DNA of 64,000 bases from Streptomyces sp. NBC_01262 (GTDB taxonomy: Bacteria; Actinomycetota; Actinomycetes; Streptomycetales; Streptomycetaceae): NCBI RefSeq assembly GCF_036226365.1, contig NZ_CP108462.1, positions 4,710,501-4,774,500 of the forward strand, written 5' to 3'. The position numbers and the translations under genes were made by a program. The notes under the pieces are model-generated. The model did no database searches and was not told the DNA's origin. It saw only the letters and a list, made by a program, of their open reading frames with translations. How positions within the stretch are numbered: the first letter of the stretch is position 1; every line of letters begins with the position of its first letter. Shown here piece by piece: positions 32,074 to 40,857 of the stretch.

Positions 32074-33099
32074 CTAGTGCCGCGACGCCTTCTGGAATTG
32101 GTTGGCTATGGCCGCGATGAGGAGGACCGCACCGACGGAGATCGTCTGGAAGTAGCTGGACACCTGGAGGAGGTTCAGCGCGTTGGCGACCACACCGAGC
32201 AGCAGTACGCCCAGGACGGTGCCGATCACGGTGCCCTGGCCACCGGCGAGCGCGGTGCCGCCGATGACGACCGCCGCGACGGCGGTGAGCTGGAGGGTCA
32301 GGCCGCCCGTGCCGGGGCTGCTGGCGCCCAGGCGGGACAGCAGCATCAGCCCGGCGAGGCCGGACAGGGCGCCGGTCAGGCCGTACAGCGAGAGCTTGTG
32401 CAGATGGACGTTGATGCCGCTGAGGCGGGCCACGTGCTCGTTGCCGCCGATGGCGTACGCGTCCCGTCCGTAGACGGTGAAGCGCATGACCACGGCGGTC
32501 ACCGCGAGCACCGCGATGGCGACGATCAGCAGATTGGGCAGGCCCAGCGTGCTGTTGTTGCCCAGCGAGAACAGCTTGGTGCCGATGGAGACGGCCTGCC
32601 CGTCCAGGACCAGCAGGGCGAAACCGTCCAGGAGGGTGGCGCTGGCCAGGGTGGCGACGAAGGGTGCCACGTTGGTGAAGGTCACGACGGCGCCGTTGAC
32701 CAGTCCGATGCCCGTGGCGAGCAGCATGGAGACGACGACGGCGTAGGTGGTCGAGTGGCCGTGCGCGATGAGCTGGGCCGCGACGGCGGTGGTGACGGAG
32801 GCGTTGCTGCCCATCGAGAAGTCCATGCCGCCCGCGGTCATGAGCAGCGTGAGCCCGGCGGCGATGACCGCGGTGACGCTGACCTGGCGCAGGATGTTCA
32901 GCACGTTGTTGTCGGTGGCGAACGAGTCGGTCTGCAGGCTCGCGTACGTCACGACCAGGATCAGGACCACGACCAGGCCGGTGTGGGGGAGGCCGCGCAG
33001 CATCCGCAGCGGGTTCCCGGTCCCCGGCGCGGGGGCCGGGGTGGTCAGGTCCGAAGGCCCAGGGGGCGCTTTGGGTGCTTTGGGTGCTTTGAGGCTCAC
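32074..33099 (-). CDS. ABC transporter permease, RbsC type
   Basis: 341 residues. After a Lys/Pro/Ala-rich N-terminal tail (about 1-28) come eight to ten hydrophobic helices. The family signature GLTLLMTAGGMDFSMGS is present near residue 70, and TALAGGQGTVIGTVLG near 275. GTG start at 33099, overlapping the ATPase stop by 4 bp. It forms the membrane channel of the importer with the two-domain ATPase upstream. Confidence 0.9.
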   Translation of the reverse strand: MSLKAPKAPKAPPGPSDLTTPAPAPGTGNPLRMLRGLPHTGLVVVLILVVTYASLQTDSFATDNNVLNILRQVSVTAVIAAGLTLLMTAGGMDFSMGSNASVTTAVAAQLIAHGHSTTYAVVVSMLLATGIGLVNGAVVTFTNVAPFVATLASATLLDGFALLVLDGQAVSIGTKLFSLGNNSTLGLPNLLIVAIAVLAVTAVVMRFTVYGRDAYAIGGNEHVARLSGINVHLHKLSLYGLTGALSGLAGLMLLSRLGASSPGTGGLTLQLTAVAAVVIGGTALAGGQGTVIGTVLGVLLLGVVANALNLLQVSSYFQTISVGAVLLIAAIANQFQKASRH

Positions 33100-34625
33100 T
33101 GCGGCTGTCCTCCGAGAGCGGTGGCGACGAGTTCGTCGTGGGTCAGGGTGGTGATGTCGCGTTCGGCGACGACCCGGCCGCCGCGTACGACCACGACACG
33201 GTCGGCGAGGCGCATGATCTCCTCGGCCGAGGAGGAGGCGAGCAGCACCGCGACGCCCCGTGCGGCGAGTTCGTCGACGAGCGAGTGGATGTCGGCCATG
33301 GCGGCGACGTCGACCCCGTTGGTGGGGTCTTCGAGGAAGCACGCGACGGGTGCGGTCTCCAGCCACTTGGCCAGCAGGACCTTCTGCTGGTTGCCGCCCG
33401 ACAGCCTGCCGACCGCCGGGTTGGCGGTGAGCGCGGCCACTCCGTAGCTCTCGCGCAGCGGGGCGGCGCGGCGCCTGAGCGAGCCCCGCCGGTGCAGCCG
33501 CCGCCGGGCCAGGCGGTCGCCGGCCAGCATCAGGTTCTCGTCCAGGGACAGTTCGGGGATCAGACCCAGGGCGCGGCGGTCCCCGGTGACGCAGCGCAGG
33601 CCGCTGCTCAGCGAGCGCGAGACGCGGCCGAACGGGACCGCCGCCCCGCCGACCAGCAGCTCTCCGGCGTCCGCCCGCCGCCGTCCCGACAGCAGGTCGA
33701 ACAGCCGCGACTGGGCGTCCCCGGCGGGGCCGAGCACCCCGACGATCTCGCCCCTGCGGACCTCGACGCAGAACCCGTCGATGGCCCGCCCGTGGCTCAG
33801 CCCCCGCACGCTCAGCGCCACCTCGCCCTTCGGCGTGGCCCGCTCGGGGCGCTGCGAGACCACGTCCCGGCCGACCATGTTCTTGACCAGCCCGGCCTCG
33901 TCCAGCTCCCCGGCCGGGCCGCTGTGCACGATGGCCCCGTCCCGCAGCACGGTGACGCGATCCGCGAGGGCGAGCACCTCGTCGATGTAGTGCGAGATGT
34001 AGACGACGGCCACGCCCTCGTCGCGCAGGGTCCGTACCAGCTCCCTGATCTGGTGGGCCGCCTCCGCGCCGAGACAGGCGGTCGGCTCGTCGAGGATCAG
34101 GACCTTGCCGCCGCGCCGGACCTCGCGGGCGACCTCGACCATCGTCTGTTCGGCGACGGTGAGCTCGCCCGCCCGCTTGTCCACGTCGATCTCGATGCCC
34201 AGGCCGGCCAGCGCCTGGCGGGCCTGGCCGCGTACGGACTTCCACGACACGAAGGCCCGCGGCGCGGGCAGGTCGCCCAGCATGACGTTCTCGGCGACGG
34301 TCAGTTCCATCACCAGTTCGCGGCGCTGCGGCACCGTGGAGATGCCGAGCCGCCGGGCACGGCGGGTGGTCAGCCCCGGCTGGCTGTGCCCGCCGATCTC
34401 GATGGCGCCCGCGTCGGCCTGGTGCACTCCGGACAGCAGCTGTACGAGCGTGGACTTGCCGGCCCCGTTCATGCCCATGAGGGCGTGGACCTCACCGGGG
34501 AGGATGTCCAGGGACACGTCTTTGAGGGCCGCCGCCCCGCCGAAGGACTTGGTGAGGTTGCGGACCCGGACCACGGGGGCGGTCCCGGTCTGCGTACCGG
34601 CGGTGTGCTCGCTCACGGCTGTCAC
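33096..34625 (-). CDS. Sugar-type ABC transporter ATPase (two-domain, RbsA-like)
   Basis: 509 residues with two nucleotide-binding halves. First half: Walker A GMNGAGKST (about 50-58) and Walker B VLILDEPTA. Second half: degenerate Walker A GPAGDAQSR, signature LSGGNQQKV and Walker B CFLEDPTNGVD. The degenerate second P-loop is usual for this family. GTG start at 34625 overlaps the preceding stop by 4 bp; a GTG three codons on (34616) is the alternative. The order CMD-ATPase-permease-binding protein marks one operon. Confidence 0.9.
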   Translation of the reverse strand: MTAVSEHTAGTQTGTAPVVRVRNLTKSFGGAAALKDVSLDILPGEVHALMGMNGAGKSTLVQLLSGVHQADAGAIEIGGHSQPGLTTRRARRLGISTVPQRRELVMELTVAENVMLGDLPAPRAFVSWKSVRGQARQALAGLGIEIDVDKRAGELTVAEQTMVEVAREVRRGGKVLILDEPTACLGAEAAHQIRELVRTLRDEGVAVVYISHYIDEVLALADRVTVLRDGAIVHSGPAGELDEAGLVKNMVGRDVVSQRPERATPKGEVALSVRGLSHGRAIDGFCVEVRRGEIVGVLGPAGDAQSRLFDLLSGRRRADAGELLVGGAAVPFGRVSRSLSSGLRCVTGDRRALGLIPELSLDENLMLAGDRLARRRLHRRGSLRRRAAPLRESYGVAALTANPAVGRLSGGNQQKVLLAKWLETAPVACFLEDPTNGVDVAAMADIHSLVDELAARGVAVLLASSSAEEIMRLADRVVVVRGGRVVAERDITTLTHDELVATALGGQPQ

Positions 34626-35206
34626 GGCTTGCCGTCTGCGGCCACGCGTGCGTAGCCGCGGATGTCGGGGAAGGGCGGCTTGCGGCCGGGCTGGAGGTCG
34701 ACCTGGAAGGCGTTCAGGCACATTCCGAGCATGCTGAAGTTGCCGAGCGAGCCGACGGCGTCGACCAGGCCCTGCGAGCCGAAGTGCTTGAGGGCGGCGG
34801 CGAATGTCTCGTCCGTGACGAAGTGCAGTTCGAGCAGCTCGTGGCAGAACGCGTAGAACGCCTGGTCCACCTCGTCGGGGAAGACCGGCTCGCGGCGCTC
34901 GGCGATGGCCTCGACGGCGGCCTCGGGGATGCCCGCCTCGATCGCCGTGTTCACGTGGGCGTTCCAGGAGTACTGGGCGTCCCAGTGGCGGGCCGCCATC
35001 AGCAGCGTCAGCTCGCGCAGGTGCTTGGGCAGGCTCGACTCGAAGCGGACGAAGGCCCCCAGCGACTCGACCCGCTCGCACAGCTCCGGGCTCTGCAGCC
35101 ACACCCGGAAGGGGCCCCGGACGCCACCGCGGCGTTCGGTGATGCGGGCGCTGAGCTCCTGCTGGCGCGGGTTCATTTCCTCGGGACCGAGGACGGGAAG
35201 CCTCAT
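34622..35206 (-). CDS. Carboxymuconolactone decarboxylase-like (AhpD fold) protein
   Basis: 194 residues of the CMD/AhpD fold: ELTLLMAARHWDAQYSWNAHVNTA, AIEAGIPEAAVEAI and HFGSQGLVDAVGSLGNFSMLGMCLNAF. No CxxC pair is visible, so peroxidase activity is unlikely; decarboxylase or isomerase chemistry is more plausible. It is the first gene of the importer operon. This ties the importer to the aromatic-type catabolism downstream. ATG 35206; divergent from the cupin gene. Confidence 0.83.
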   Translation of the reverse strand: MRLPVLGPEEMNPRQQELSARITERRGGVRGPFRVWLQSPELCERVESLGAFVRFESSLPKHLRELTLLMAARHWDAQYSWNAHVNTAIEAGIPEAAVEAIAERREPVFPDEVDQAFYAFCHELLELHFVTDETFAAALKHFGSQGLVDAVGSLGNFSMLGMCLNAFQVDLQPGRKPPFPDIRGYARVAADGKP

Positions 35207-35396
35207 GGCCGGTGCCTGCCTATCTGTCTGGGACACGGGCTCGGAAAGCCCTGCGACGGGAGCCGACGCTACATCCGGGCTGCGAAAAGGCACCCTTCCC
35301 GGAACGCAAGGTAAAGGTGCACGACGCAGGACGCTCATCCGGACGAAAGCGATCTACCGTCGGACGACGCGTCCTCGTCGTCGAAAGGGTTTCCGC

Positions 35397-35807
35397 ATGA
35401 CCGCCATCGTCAAGGTCGCCTCGGTACCGCTGCTGGACCGGGGCGGTTCGATCCTGAGTACGCCCCTGGTCACGACACTGTCCGCCGACGGCGAGAATCT
35501 GATCACGAGCGGGATGAGCGTTTACCCCGTGGGATCCGGGGCGCCAATGCACTCGCACAACTGCGATGAGCACGTGACCATTCTTGAGGGTGAGGCGGAG
35601 GTTCTGGTCGAGGGCACCGCCACGAAGCTGGAGCGCTTCGACACCACATACATTCCGTCTCCCATCCCCCATCTGTTCCGGAATATCGGTGATGTGCCTC
35701 TGAGAATCCTGTGGGTTTACACCTCGGGCACGGTGACACGGACCTTCACCGACACCGGAATCACCGTGGAGCACCTCTCGGCTGCGGATCAGATGGGCCG
35801 ACCGTAA
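35397..35807 (+). CDS. Single-domain cupin protein
   Basis: 136 residues, one cupin barrel. Motif 1 is GSGAPMHSHNCDEHVTILEGEAE (metal-type His-His-Glu pattern, about 52-70) and motif 2 is HLFRNIGD. ATG at 35397 with GAAAGGG upstream. It is divergent from the CMD gene and likely co-regulated. Possible roles are an isomerase, a small dioxygenase or a ligand-binding accessory factor; the sequence does not decide. Confidence 0.85.
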   Translation: MTAIVKVASVPLLDRGGSILSTPLVTTLSADGENLITSGMSVYPVGSGAPMHSHNCDEHVTILEGEAEVLVEGTATKLERFDTTYIPSPIPHLFRNIGDVPLRILWVYTSGTVTRTFTDTGITVEHLSAADQMGRP

Positions 35808-36046
35808 CCGCGACGCAGCATGTCTGCAAGATGCTGTACACAATTGTCAACGATTTCCGGCCGCGGGATCCACTCTGTAAGCGGGCGACAGGACGTAGGA
35901 GGACGCAGGCGGGACGTAGCCCTGTGATCCAGGCCATGCACCCGTTACCCGCGAACTCGTCCAGCACCCACCCCGCACATGCCATGCTCACGACCACTTG
36001 TTACCGGCGGGTTCGACAAGCCCGCCCTGTGGCGTGAGGAAACGAT
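35808..36046. other. Intergenic region with short direct repeats
   Basis: 240 bp without a gene I can support. GGACGTAG occurs near 35892 and 35912, with GGACGCAG between them. A TGTACACAATTGTCAAC segment (about 35833-35850) may be part of a promoter. No hairpin strong enough to call a terminator. Confidence 0.4.
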
Positions 36047-37561
36047 TTGTCCACCACCAAAAGTCGGTTAGTCCGCTCTGTCCTGCTGTCCGGTCTGACA
36101 GCCGCCGTCCTGTTCACCGCCGCGTGCGGCGCCCCCGAGAGCACCTCGGCCACCGGTGCGGCGGCCGGCGCCACCGCCTCGGGCGACGCGAATGACGCGT
36201 CCTCCCAGCAGCTGAAGGTCAGCCCGGTCCCCAGCGGACAGGCCACGTCGGCCGCCGTGTCCCGGAGCGGGGACGGCGGCCGTACGACGAAGAAGTCCAC
36301 ACTCAAGGTGGCCTCGTACAACGCCACTTCGGGCCGTGCGGTGATCAAGACCGCGACGCGGCAGCAGCAAACGAGCTCGCCGTCGGCCACGCCATCCACA
36401 TCCGCGTCGGCGTCGGCGTCCGCCTCGACCTCGCCTTCGGCTTCCGTTTCTGCCTCCGCTTCTGCTTCCGCTTCCGCTTCCGCCGACACCGCCGTGGCCG
36501 TCGGCGATGTGATCGCCAGCGCCCCCGCCTCCGGGGCACCCGACGGGGTGCTGGCCAAGGTCACCGAGGTCGTCGGGCAGACCACCGCCGGGACCGAGGT
36601 CGACACCGAACCCGCGACGCTCAGCGACCTGTTGCAGGACGACAGCGCCGACGGCACGGTCGCCGTGGACCCGTCGAGCATCGGCGTGGACACGCTCGTC
36701 CCGGGCGTGAAGATCTCCTGGGCGAAGACCGGCGACCTCACCTTCGGCCCCGAGGGCGCGAAGCTGCCGCTGGGCAATCTGCGCCTGGACGTCTCCGCCG
36801 CCGTCGCCACCGCGACCGGCGCCCCCGCCTCGGCCGCCGCCTCGGTGAAGGGCTTCGTACAACTCGCCCCGCAGGTGGAGTTCTCGTACAACGGCAGCGG
36901 GACCGCCGACACCCCGAGCGGCGCCTTCATCGGGCTGAGCGGCGACTGGGCCTCCCAGTGGGAGCTCAAGGGCCAGGCGGCCGCCGCGACGGACGACAAG
37001 CCGCTGCGCATCGCCTTCGCGAAGCTGCACGCCGACCCGGTGCTCCAGGTCGGCCCGGTGCCGGTCGTCGTCAACCTCGACCTGACCTGCTACTTCGAGG
37101 TGAACGGCGACGGAAAGATCAGCGTCGACGTCAAGCAGGACCTGACCGGCGACTTCCGCGTCGGCGGCAGCTTCTCCCTGGCCAAGGGCTGGACCCCGGT
37201 CAGCACCTCCCAGATGAAGGGCACCCCGCTCACGGCCTCCGTCGAAGCCGCCGGCAAGGTCAAGGCCTCCCTCGGCGCGGAAGCCTCCGTCGGCCTCTAC
37301 GGCACGGTCGGCGTCATCGCCGACTTCGCCCCCTACCTCCGCGGCGAGGCCTCCGGCACCGCCACCGGCTCCACCACCGGTTCCGGTTCCGGTTCCGGTT
37401 CCGCCGTCGGGGCGTGGTCCCTGTTCGGCGGCCTGGACCTGACCGGCGCGCTCCAGCTCAAGCTGACCATCTTCGGTACGCCGATCTTCGAACAGCGCAT
37501 CCCGCTGGGCGAGTTGCACCGCGAGTGGCTGCTCACCCAGGGCACCGGCAAGACCGCGTAG
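36047..37561 (+). CDS. Secreted lipoprotein with Ser/Ala linker, function unknown
   Basis: 504 residues. TTG start at 36047 preceded by GAGGAAACGA. Signal peptide with lipobox LFTAACG at about 21-27. A low-complexity Ser/Ala/Thr stretch covers about 106-148 and probably spans the cell wall. From about 155 the rest is a large beta-rich domain (DTLVPGVKISWAKTGDLTFGPEGAKLPLG, cited in part; KGFVQLAPQVEFSYNGSG) that could be a wall- or ligand-binding sandwich. A second Gly/Ser stretch lies near 440. It ends at a strong terminator. I do not recognise a function. Confidence 0.8.
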   Translation: MSTTKSRLVRSVLLSGLTAAVLFTAACGAPESTSATGAAAGATASGDANDASSQQLKVSPVPSGQATSAAVSRSGDGGRTTKKSTLKVASYNATSGRAVIKTATRQQQTSSPSATPSTSASASASASTSPSASVSASASASASASADTAVAVGDVIASAPASGAPDGVLAKVTEVVGQTTAGTEVDTEPATLSDLLQDDSADGTVAVDPSSIGVDTLVPGVKISWAKTGDLTFGPEGAKLPLGNLRLDVSAAVATATGAPASAAASVKGFVQLAPQVEFSYNGSGTADTPSGAFIGLSGDWASQWELKGQAAAATDDKPLRIAFAKLHADPVLQVGPVPVVVNLDLTCYFEVNGDGKISVDVKQDLTGDFRVGGSFSLAKGWTPVSTSQMKGTPLTASVEAAGKVKASLGAEASVGLYGTVGVIADFAPYLRGEASGTATGSTTGSGSGSGSAVGAWSLFGGLDLTGALQLKLTIFGTPIFEQRIPLGELHREWLLTQGTGKTA

Positions 37562-37588
37562 CGCGTCGGCAACGCAGACGGATCCCGC

Positions 37589-37636
37589 CGCCGCTGCCCT
37601 GGCCATGGCCAGGGCAGCGGCGTTTCTGTGTTTCTT
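37589..37636 (+). terminator. Rho-independent terminator after the lipoprotein gene
   Basis: Perfect 16-bp arms at 37589-37604 and 37607-37622 around a 2-base centre (GGCCATGGCC core), followed by a T-rich tract (37623-37636, TTTCTGTGTTTCTT). Confidence 0.85.
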
Positions 37637-37719
37637 TCGGATCCCGGGCAACCTGAACCCGTCCCCAAAGGGTTGACTCGTTGTAAGGGAGAACGGACGG
37701 GCCGAGGCACGAGGGCGGG

Positions 37720-38265
37720 GTGGCGGTGGCAGCGGACTCGACGACGGACTTCGAGGGAATCGAGGGATTCGAGGAGTTCGTCACGGCACGCGGGCCACGC
37801 CTGCTGCGCGCCGCCTGGCTTCTGACGGGTGACGCCCACCTGGCCGAGGACCTGGTGCAGACGGTGCTGGCCAAGCTGTGGCCGAAGTGGCACCGGCTCG
37901 CCGACGGCAACCCGGAGGCGTACGCACGCAGGGCGCTGGTGAACACCTACTCCTCGTGGTGGCAGCGGCGCTGGCGCGGCGAGGTGCCGCACGACGTGCT
38001 GCCGGACGCGCTCACCGCGGACATGTTCGCGGACGTGGATCTGGGGCATGCGCTGGCCACCGCCCTCCGGACGCTGCCGCCCCGGCAGCGGTCGGTGGTC
38101 GTGCTGCGCTACTTCGAGGACCTCAGCGTCGAGGAGACGGCCGAGGCACTCGGCTGCCGTCCGGGCACGGTCAAGAGCCAGGCCGCCAAGGCGCTGCGGG
38201 CGCTGCGCGGCCTGCCGACAGTGAACACGCTTGTGGAAGGCGGTGAGCGATGTGAACAACACTGA
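37720..38265 (+). CDS. SigE-family ECF-type RNA polymerase sigma factor
   Basis: 181 residues. Region 2 (LLRAAWLLTGDAHLAEDLVQTVLAKLW, cited in part) and region 4 (LPPRQRSVVVLRYFEDLSVEETAEALGCRPGTVKS, cited in part) are both complete, with the short linker typical of the SigE family of streptomycetes. GTG start at 37720. It overlaps the next gene, which encodes a membrane protein that probably restrains it. Target promoters are not evident here. Confidence 0.92.
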   Translation: MAVAADSTTDFEGIEGFEEFVTARGPRLLRAAWLLTGDAHLAEDLVQTVLAKLWPKWHRLADGNPEAYARRALVNTYSSWWQRRWRGEVPHDVLPDALTADMFADVDLGHALATALRTLPPRQRSVVVLRYFEDLSVEETAEALGCRPGTVKSQAAKALRALRGLPTVNTLVEGGERCEQH

Positions 38266-39031
38266 AGAGGAAGGCGAGCGGGAACGCAATCAGGAGCAGG
38301 AACTGCGGCTGCTCCTCGAACACGGGATTCCGGACCTGGCCGCGCCGAAGGACCGGATGCGGCAGATCCGCCAACGTGTCGCCCGCGGGCGCCGGCGACG
38401 CCGCCTCGCCGTGCTGACGGCCGTGACCGGCGTCGTGGCGGCGGGCCTCCTGGGCACCCTGCGGATCTCCGGCCCGGCGGACGCGCCTCCCGCCCAGGTC
38501 GCCGCCCCGCAGCGCAGCACCACGACTCCGATGCCCGACGAACTCGGGCTGATCCTGAGGACGGACAGCACCTGGTACACCCTGACAACGCCGGACACCC
38601 GGTCGCTCACGACGGTCTTCGCCGCCAACCGGCCTCTGACGGATCCCGGTACGTGCACCGAGGCCACCAGCGCCTTCAGCTGCTCGCCGGTGGACCGTCT
38701 CGGCGTGGACGAGGTGCTGATCGCCTTCAGGCAGGAAGCCGAGCCGCACAAGGAGGGCTCGGCGGACACCTTCGTCATCGAGCCGCAGACCGAGCCCGGC
38801 CAGAGCTGCCGCCGCATCGGAGGCGATCAGCAGTGGATCGGCTGGGGCTCGGCGACCCCCATCGCATCCGGGCAGCCCATCATCAACGCCTACGTCTGCC
38901 TCAGGCAGGCGTCCCAGGAAACGATCGACCGGGTCGGAAAACTCCTCGCGACCGCCTCCCTGGACCTCGGCGACGGCGCCATGGACACCACCAGCCCGAC
39001 CTTCGCCCCCACCCGCTCCCCGCTCGACTGA
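38252..39031 (+). CDS. Membrane protein coupled to SigE-type sigma factor, putative anti-sigma
   Basis: 259 residues. A cytoplasmic N-terminal part (about 1-55) rich in Glu and then Arg, one hydrophobic helix (about 58-78, LAVLTAVTGVVAAGLLGTL), and an outside domain with several Cys (CTEATSAFSC..., SCRRIGG, VCLRQ) that may form disulfides. Sigma/one-pass-membrane pairs usually mean an anti-sigma, but no zinc-binding HxxxCxxC motif is visible. Start is uncertain: GTG 38252 has the best spacing to a Shine-Dalgarno-like GGTGAG, while GTG 38243 and TTG 38231 are alternatives. It overlaps the sigma gene. Confidence 0.7.
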   Translation: MNNTEEEGERERNQEQELRLLLEHGIPDLAAPKDRMRQIRQRVARGRRRRRLAVLTAVTGVVAAGLLGTLRISGPADAPPAQVAAPQRSTTTPMPDELGLILRTDSTWYTLTTPDTRSLTTVFAANRPLTDPGTCTEATSAFSCSPVDRLGVDEVLIAFRQEAEPHKEGSADTFVIEPQTEPGQSCRRIGGDQQWIGWGSATPIASGQPIINAYVCLRQASQETIDRVGKLLATASLDLGDGAMDTTSPTFAPTRSPLD

Positions 39032-39061
39032 CGCCCACCGCGTCCGAAAGGTAGTACACCC

Positions 39062-39835
39062 ATGCCCCGACGCCTTCCCGCCCTCCTCCTGACAGCGGTG
39101 GCCCTGGCCGCGCTGCCGGGCTGCGGTGGCAGCGCCGGCGCCGTGTCCCAGGCACAGGCACCGAGGACCGCGGCGCAGCCGTCCGCCCCGTCCGCCGCCT
39201 CCGGCCCTTCGGCGGCCGCGGCGGCCTCGGCCTCCCGGCAACTGCCCCAGCAGCTTCCGGGACTCGGCCCGCAGACCCTCGCCGAGATACCGGCGAACGC
39301 CCGCCAGGCGGTCGTGGTCACCGGCAGGAGCGAGAACTCCCCGGTCTCGCAGGCCGTTCTGTACCAGCGCACCGCCGACGGCTGGGCGGCCGGGCAGACC
39401 TGGGCGGCGCACAACGCCAAGAACGGCTGGACCGACGACCACCACGCGGGCGACCTGCACTCGCCCATCGGGGTCTTCACCCTCTCCGACGCGGGAGGCC
39501 GGCTGCCCGACCCGGGCGCCCGGCTCCCGTACGACCAGTCCCGTTCCGGTTTCTATATCGGCGGCACCGGCTTCGAGGGCGAATCGCTCGCCGGCTCCTT
39601 CGACTACGTCATCGCCATCGATTACAACCGCAAAACCGGCGTCTCCCCCCTCGACTGGACCCGGCCCGAGGGCGAGTCCAAGGGCGGCGGCATATGGTTC
39701 CACGTCGACCACGGCGGCCCCACCCACGGCTGCGTCAGCCTGTCCGCCGCGCACATGAAGACGCTCCTGCGCACCCTCGACCCGTCCCAGCACCCGGTCG
39801 TCGTCATGGGCGACGGGGCGTCGCTGGCCCGCTGA
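39062..39835 (+). CDS. L,D-transpeptidase-fold lipoprotein
   Basis: 257 residues. Lipobox LAALPGC gives Cys21 as the lipid anchor. An Ala/Ser/Pro linker covers about 25-75. The catalytic motif HVDHGGPTHGCVSLS (about 214-228) places the nucleophile at Cys224, matching L,D-transpeptidase (YkuD-like) enzymes that cross-link or modify peptidoglycan. It follows the putative anti-sigma by 30 bp and likely belongs to the same operon, which would make cell-envelope control a reasonable role for the sigma factor. Confidence 0.85.
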   Translation: MPRRLPALLLTAVALAALPGCGGSAGAVSQAQAPRTAAQPSAPSAASGPSAAAAASASRQLPQQLPGLGPQTLAEIPANARQAVVVTGRSENSPVSQAVLYQRTADGWAAGQTWAAHNAKNGWTDDHHAGDLHSPIGVFTLSDAGGRLPDPGARLPYDQSRSGFYIGGTGFEGESLAGSFDYVIAIDYNRKTGVSPLDWTRPEGESKGGGIWFHVDHGGPTHGCVSLSAAHMKTLLRTLDPSQHPVVVMGDGASLAR

Positions 39836-39849
39836 CCCCCGGCACCGCC

Positions 39850-40275
39850 TCAGCCGACCACGCGGTACATACCGATCGAGTCGTGCGCAGCGGTGTCGGC
39901 GAAGCCGAACTTCTCGTACAGGAAGCGCGCGGGGCCGTCCGCGATCAGCGAGACGTACGCGGTGGCGGGGGCGCGGCGTTCCAGCTCCTCGGTGAGCGCG
40001 GCCATAATGCGCCCGCCGAGGCCTCGCCCCTGGTGTGCGGGATGCACGCACATGTCGACGACCTGGAACACGGTGCCGCCGTCACCGATGATCCGCCCCA
40101 TGCCGATGGGCTCGCCCTCGTGGTGGAGGACTACGCCGAACCACGTGTTGGGCAGTGCGAGCGCGACCGCCTCGGGATCCTTGTCGGAGAGTCCCGCCTC
40201 GGTTCGCAGGCGGCGAAAGACCTCGACGGAAGGCACGCCCACACGCAGCTCGTAAGGGTCACTCATCTCCATCAT
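39850..40275 (-). CDS. GNAT-family N-acetyltransferase
   Basis: 141 residues. Acetyl-CoA motif A reads VDMCVHPAHQGRGLGGRIM (about 73-91), and the C-terminal RFLYEKFGFADT is motif B. Acetyl acceptor unknown. ATG choices are 40275, 40272 and 40266; none has a strong ribosome site. An inverted repeat overlaps the start, so the gene may be self-regulated or read as a leaderless message. Confidence 0.88.
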   Translation of the reverse strand: MMEMSDPYELRVGVPSVEVFRRLRTEAGLSDKDPEAVALALPNTWFGVVLHHEGEPIGMGRIIGDGGTVFQVVDMCVHPAHQGRGLGGRIMAALTEELERRAPATAYVSLIADGPARFLYEKFGFADTAAHDSIGMYRVVG

Positions 40276-40287
40276 GCATTACATGAT
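40271..40287. promoter_or_regulatory. Inverted repeat over the acetyltransferase start
   Basis: ATCATG (40271-40276) and CATGAT (40282-40287) with a 5-bp spacer. It covers the first ATG codons of the GNAT gene and could be an operator or a part of a short promoter. Confidence 0.4.
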
Positions 40288-40302
40288 AGACCGGCGTCCC
40301 TC

Positions 40303-40692
40303 TCAGCAGTCGCGGAACTCGGGTGACTGGTTGAGGATCTGGGAGCGGGTCGAGGTGAATTTCGCATAGCTCTGCCCGTGCTGGGACTGCGGCCGGAAGG
40401 CCGCGACCCGGTGGCAGTTCTGGAAGGCCAGGGTGACGCCGAAGTGCCGCTCAAGGCTGCCCCGGATGGAGTCGCTGGCCAGGGCGCGCAGGAGCTGGCC
40501 GCGATCGGCCTCGATGGGCGGCGGGGTGAGGTTGTCGGCGAAGTCCCGGTCGGTGCCGCCGTCCTGGAGCTCGCGGGCGAGGCCCTCGATGAGCCCGTAG
40601 GCGTACGGGAGGGAATCGCGGACGGTGGCCACGAAGTCCTCCTCGCGGATGTCGCCCTGGGCCAGGAGCTGCGGGGATACGTCAAGCGACAT
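40303..40692 (-). CDS. SCO5389-family protein
   Basis: 129 residues. It starts MSLDVSPQLLAQGDIREEDF and contains the conserved LPYAYGLIEGLARELQ, NLTPPPIEADRGQLLRALASD and GVTLAFQNCHRVAAF, which I recognise as the actinobacterial SCO5389 family. Function unknown in the family, although it is abundant in streptomycetes. ATG 40692 with CAGGAAT upstream. The gene is monocistronic by spacing. Confidence 0.85.
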   Translation of the reverse strand: MSLDVSPQLLAQGDIREEDFVATVRDSLPYAYGLIEGLARELQDGGTDRDFADNLTPPPIEADRGQLLRALASDSIRGSLERHFGVTLAFQNCHRVAAFRPQSQHGQSYAKFTSTRSQILNQSPEFRDC

Positions 40693-40813
40693 GATGCGGA
40701 TTCCTGTTCTGTTCGCGGGCTGCGTGAAGGTCGGGCGACTCAGATGAACATGACTTTCATCTCCGAGAGGCTTCCCGGTCATGATCGCCACCTGTCAAAT
40801 CGCCGCGCGACCT

Positions 40814-40857
40814 CCCTCACAGGCCTCACAGGCGCCCTCACAGGCGCCCTCAGAGGC
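40814..40857. repeat. Short tandem repeat beside the DUF4916 stop
   Basis: A unit close to CCCTCACAGGCG occurs about three times in a row with small changes; the last covers the stop codon of the DUF4916-like gene at 40850. A slippage-type repeat with no evident function. Confidence 0.5.

Noticed and set aside
36400..36485. Dense short repeats that could be taken for a CRISPR or minisatellite
   Set aside because: They lie within the lipoprotein frame and encode a Ser/Ala linker. Units are not separated by unique spacers.
37589..37622. Palindrome considered as a regulatory operator
   Set aside because: A perfect 16-bp stem followed by a T-rich tract directly after a stop codon is a terminator.
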